From assembly GCA_052435735.1 (NCBI GenBank), contig JBQVNB010000006.1, positions 1 through 64,000 on the forward strand: DNA of 64,000 nt, given 5' to 3'. Shown here in pieces: positions 62,412-64,000 of the stretch (positions are counted from its first letter, which is position 1; each line of letters begins with the position of its first letter). Source of the stretch: Aliihoeflea sp052435735. GTDB lineage: Bacteria; Pseudomonadota; Alphaproteobacteria; Rhizobiales; Rhizobiaceae. The notes under the pieces are model-generated. The model had not been told where the DNA came from and searched no databases. It worked only from the letters and a program-made list of their open reading frames with translations. The position numbers and the translations under genes were made by a program.

Positions 62412-62870
62412 CTATTGGCACACGTCGATCCATTCGGCGCCGGTGAGCGCGACGAGGCGGGTCGTCGGCAGGCGGATCGCGGCGTTGGTGGCGCCGGCGG
62501 CCGGGACGACCTCGTCGAACTTTTGCAGCGACACGTCGCAATAGATCGGGAGCGCCGAGGGCAGGCCGAAGGGGCAGACACCGCCGACCGGATGCGAGGT
62601 GACTTCCACCACCTCTTCGGCCGGCAGCATGCGCGCCTTGCCGCCGAAGCGGTCTTTGAACTTGCGGTTGTCGAGCCGCGCCAGACCCGAGGCGACGATC
62701 AGCATCGGCGCCTCGCCGACGCGCAGGCAGATCGTCTTGGCGATCTGGTCGGGCGCAACGCCATGCGCCTCGGCGGCCAGCGCCACGGTGGCGGAACTTT
62801 GCTCGGTTTCGATGACGGCAATGTCGGGGGCGTTCTCGGCGAGAAACGCGCGCACGCTTTCAAGGCTCAT
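62412..62870 (-). CDS. YbaK/EbsC family aminoacyl-tRNA deacylase-like protein
   Basis: A 152-residue protein of the YbaK/ProX editing fold. It has DQIAKTICLRVGEAPMLIVA (conserved Lys in AKT), HPVGGVCPFGLP (the family GGxxPxG motif) and SLQKFDEVVPAAGATNAAI. Members deacylate mischarged tRNA such as Cys- or Ala-tRNA(Pro), though free-standing versions often have unknown tRNA targets. It lies 16 nt after the ubiquinone hydroxylase gene on the same strand. Confidence 0.9.
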   Translation of the reverse strand: MSLESVRAFLAENAPDIAVIETEQSSATVALAAEAHGVAPDQIAKTICLRVGEAPMLIVASGLARLDNRKFKDRFGGKARMLPAEEVVEVTSHPVGGVCPFGLPSALPIYCDVSLQKFDEVVPAAGATNAAIRLPTTRLVALTGAEWIDVCQ

Positions 62871-62886
62871 GTGATTTCCTGAAATT

Positions 62887-64000
62887 TCAGATGGCTTCGC
62901 CGCGCAGGAGGCGCGGGGCGGCGGGCGAGAGGCCGGAGGCCTGGCGGATGAAGAATTCCTTCAGGCGCGGCATGCGCTCGACGAGGCCGAGACCGATGTC
63001 GCGGACAGCGCGAACGGGCGCGATGTCATTGGAGAAGAGGCGGTTCAGCACATCCGTGGTGACCCCCATCTGCACCGTGTCGAAGCGGCGCCAGCGCTCG
63101 TAGCGCTGGAGAACGTCGAGCGCGCCGATGTCCTGGCCGAGCCGGTCGGCCTCGACGATGGTTTCGGCGAGTGCGGCGGCGTCCTTGAAGCCGAGGTTGA
63201 GGCCCTGGCCGGCAATCGGGTGGATGCCGTGCGCGGCGTCGCCCACCAGCGCGAAGCGCGGCTTGACGAAATCGCGCGCGAGCGTCAGCCCGAGCGGCCA
63301 GGCGCGGGGCTTGCCCTCGACATGGATTTCGCCGAGTTCGAGGCCGAAGCGCTGTTCGAGTTCGTGCTCGAAGACGATCAGGTCGTCGGCGACGAGGCGG
63401 TCCGCGTCCTCGGTGCGCTCGGTCCAGACGATGGAGGAGCGATTGTTGCCGTCTTCGTCGGGCGCGAGCGGCAGGGTCGCGAAGGGGCCGGCGGGCAGGA
63501 AGTGCTCCTCGGCGCGGCCATTGTGCGGGCGCTCGTGGCGGACGGTGCAGACGATGCCGGACTGGCCGTAGTCCCAGTGGACCTTGCGGATGCCGGCCAT
63601 GTCGCGCAGCCGCGATTTGACGCCATCGGCGGCGACGAGCAGCCGTGCCTCGACACTCGACCCGTCGGCGAAGTCGACGCGGGTCGTCGCCGCAAGCGGC
63701 GCGAAGCCGGTGACGCCAAGCCCCTCGCGGATTTCGACGCCGAGTTCATCGGCGCGACGACGTAGCGCGCCGTTGAGATTCCTGTTGGCGACCATGTGGG
63801 CGAAGGCTTCTCCGGGTCCGACTTCGCCGTCGAAGGTGAGGAAGACCGGCCGCACCGGGTCTGAGGTGCGCGAATCGGTGACGATCATCTCGGTCATCGC
63901 CTGCGCGCCGGGGGCGATCTCTTCCCAGCAGCCGAGTTGGTCGAGCATCCGCGTCGCCGCCGCCGCAATGGCCGAGGCGCGGGTGTCGCGCTGCCAGACG
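62887..64000 (-). CDS. UbiH/COQ6-type FAD-dependent ubiquinone hydroxylase, partial at window edge
   Basis: At least 371 residues; the frame remains open to position 64000, so the N-terminal Rossmann motif lies outside. Conserved parts are DTRASAIAAAATRMLDQLG, LLVAADGVKSRLRDMAGI (the second FAD motif DG) and FALVGDAAHGIHPIAGQGLN (GD motif). It adds a ring hydroxyl in ubiquinone synthesis; which position (UbiH/UbiI/UbiF/UbiL/UbiM) cannot be told. Its product would serve the sdh complex encoded nearby. Confidence 0.9.
   Translation of the reverse strand, partial: VWQRDTRASAIAAAATRMLDQLGCWEEIAPGAQAMTEMIVTDSRTSDPVRPVFLTFDGEVGPGEAFAHMVANRNLNGALRRRADELGVEIREGLGVTGFAPLAATTRVDFADGSSVEARLLVAADGVKSRLRDMAGIRKVHWDYGQSGIVCTVRHERPHNGRAEEHFLPAGPFATLPLAPDEDGNNRSSIVWTERTEDADRLVADDLIVFEHELEQRFGLELGEIHVEGKPRAWPLGLTLARDFVKPRFALVGDAAHGIHPIAGQGLNLGFKDAAALAETIVEADRLGQDIGALDVLQRYERWRRFDTVQMGVTTDVLNRLFSNDIAPVRAVRDIGLGLVERMPRLKEFFIRQASGLSPAAPRLLRGEAI

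Overview
The window is 64 kb of GC-rich chromosomal DNA from an alphaproteobacterium of the order Hyphomicrobiales (Rhizobiales). The evidence is the set and order of genes: an Hsp20 gene followed by a DUF1150 gene, the lptC-lptA-lptB-rpoN-hpf-ptsN run, ornithine-lipid olsB, acuI, rph next to hrcA, a 6S RNA gene just upstream of 5-formyltetrahydrofolate cyclo-ligase, mmcB, sdhCDAB, and rhizobial-type palindromic repeats between genes. A family such as Phyllobacteriaceae is plausible, but genus cannot be fixed from the sequence alone. No rRNA, tRNA, CRISPR array or prophage was seen. The only transposon gene is a partial IS5-type transposase at the left edge.

Layout. 1-2.3 kb: IS fragment, nucleoside hydrolase, and a heat-shock module (Hsp20 plus DUF1150) with a clear RpoH promoter and a ROSE-like RNA thermometer. 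2.3-7.2 kb: ptsN, hpf, rpoN, lptB, lptA, lptC on the minus strand (nitrogen/PTS signalling, ribosome hibernation, sigma-54, LPS export). 7.5-14 kb: sppA-ihfB-lapA, a HAD hydrolase, a lipoprotein, two overlapping RNA methyltransferase genes leading into lspA, then acuI. 14-24 kb: a hybrid histidine kinase, olsB, a TRIC-type channel, grpE with an RpoH-like promoter, gyrB, and a convergent HWE kinase/response regulator pair. 24-32.6 kb: P450, yraN, rsmI, hemW, rdgB, a VOC protein, rph, hrcA, a 66-residue stress-type protein and rpsU, with several palindromic repeat elements between genes. 32.8-43 kb: rpe, a membrane acyltransferase with a CtrA-type box, RNase D, an M20 peptidase, an L,D-transpeptidase, mmcB, a SelT-like protein, yebC, a metallo-hydrolase, terC, ymdB, the cyclo-ligase gene and 6S RNA. 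43-50 kb: a small secreted protein, MoxR, a TraB/GumN protein, xerC-like recombinase, rimM-trmD-rplS and mgtC. 50-56 kb: leuC, a diguanylate cyclase, a two-gene membrane module (ClpP-like protease plus coiled-coil membrane protein) and two small envelope proteins flanking a CtrA-type box. 56-64 kb: sdhCDAB, a secreted msrA, leucine dehydrogenase, an OsmC protein, a YbaK protein and a partial UbiH-type hydroxylase.

Most genes are housekeeping. The most interesting material is regulatory: two RpoH-type promoters, a compact RNA thermometer, two GGAAC-N17-GGTT matches to the alphaproteobacterial general-stress (EcfG/RpoE2) promoter, and two exact TTAA-N7-TTAAC CtrA-type boxes, one in front of an acyltransferase and one between two poorly known envelope genes. 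The least understood coding material is the overlapping protease/membrane-protein pair at 52.9-55.1 kb. I saw no clear-cut new defence or mobile system.
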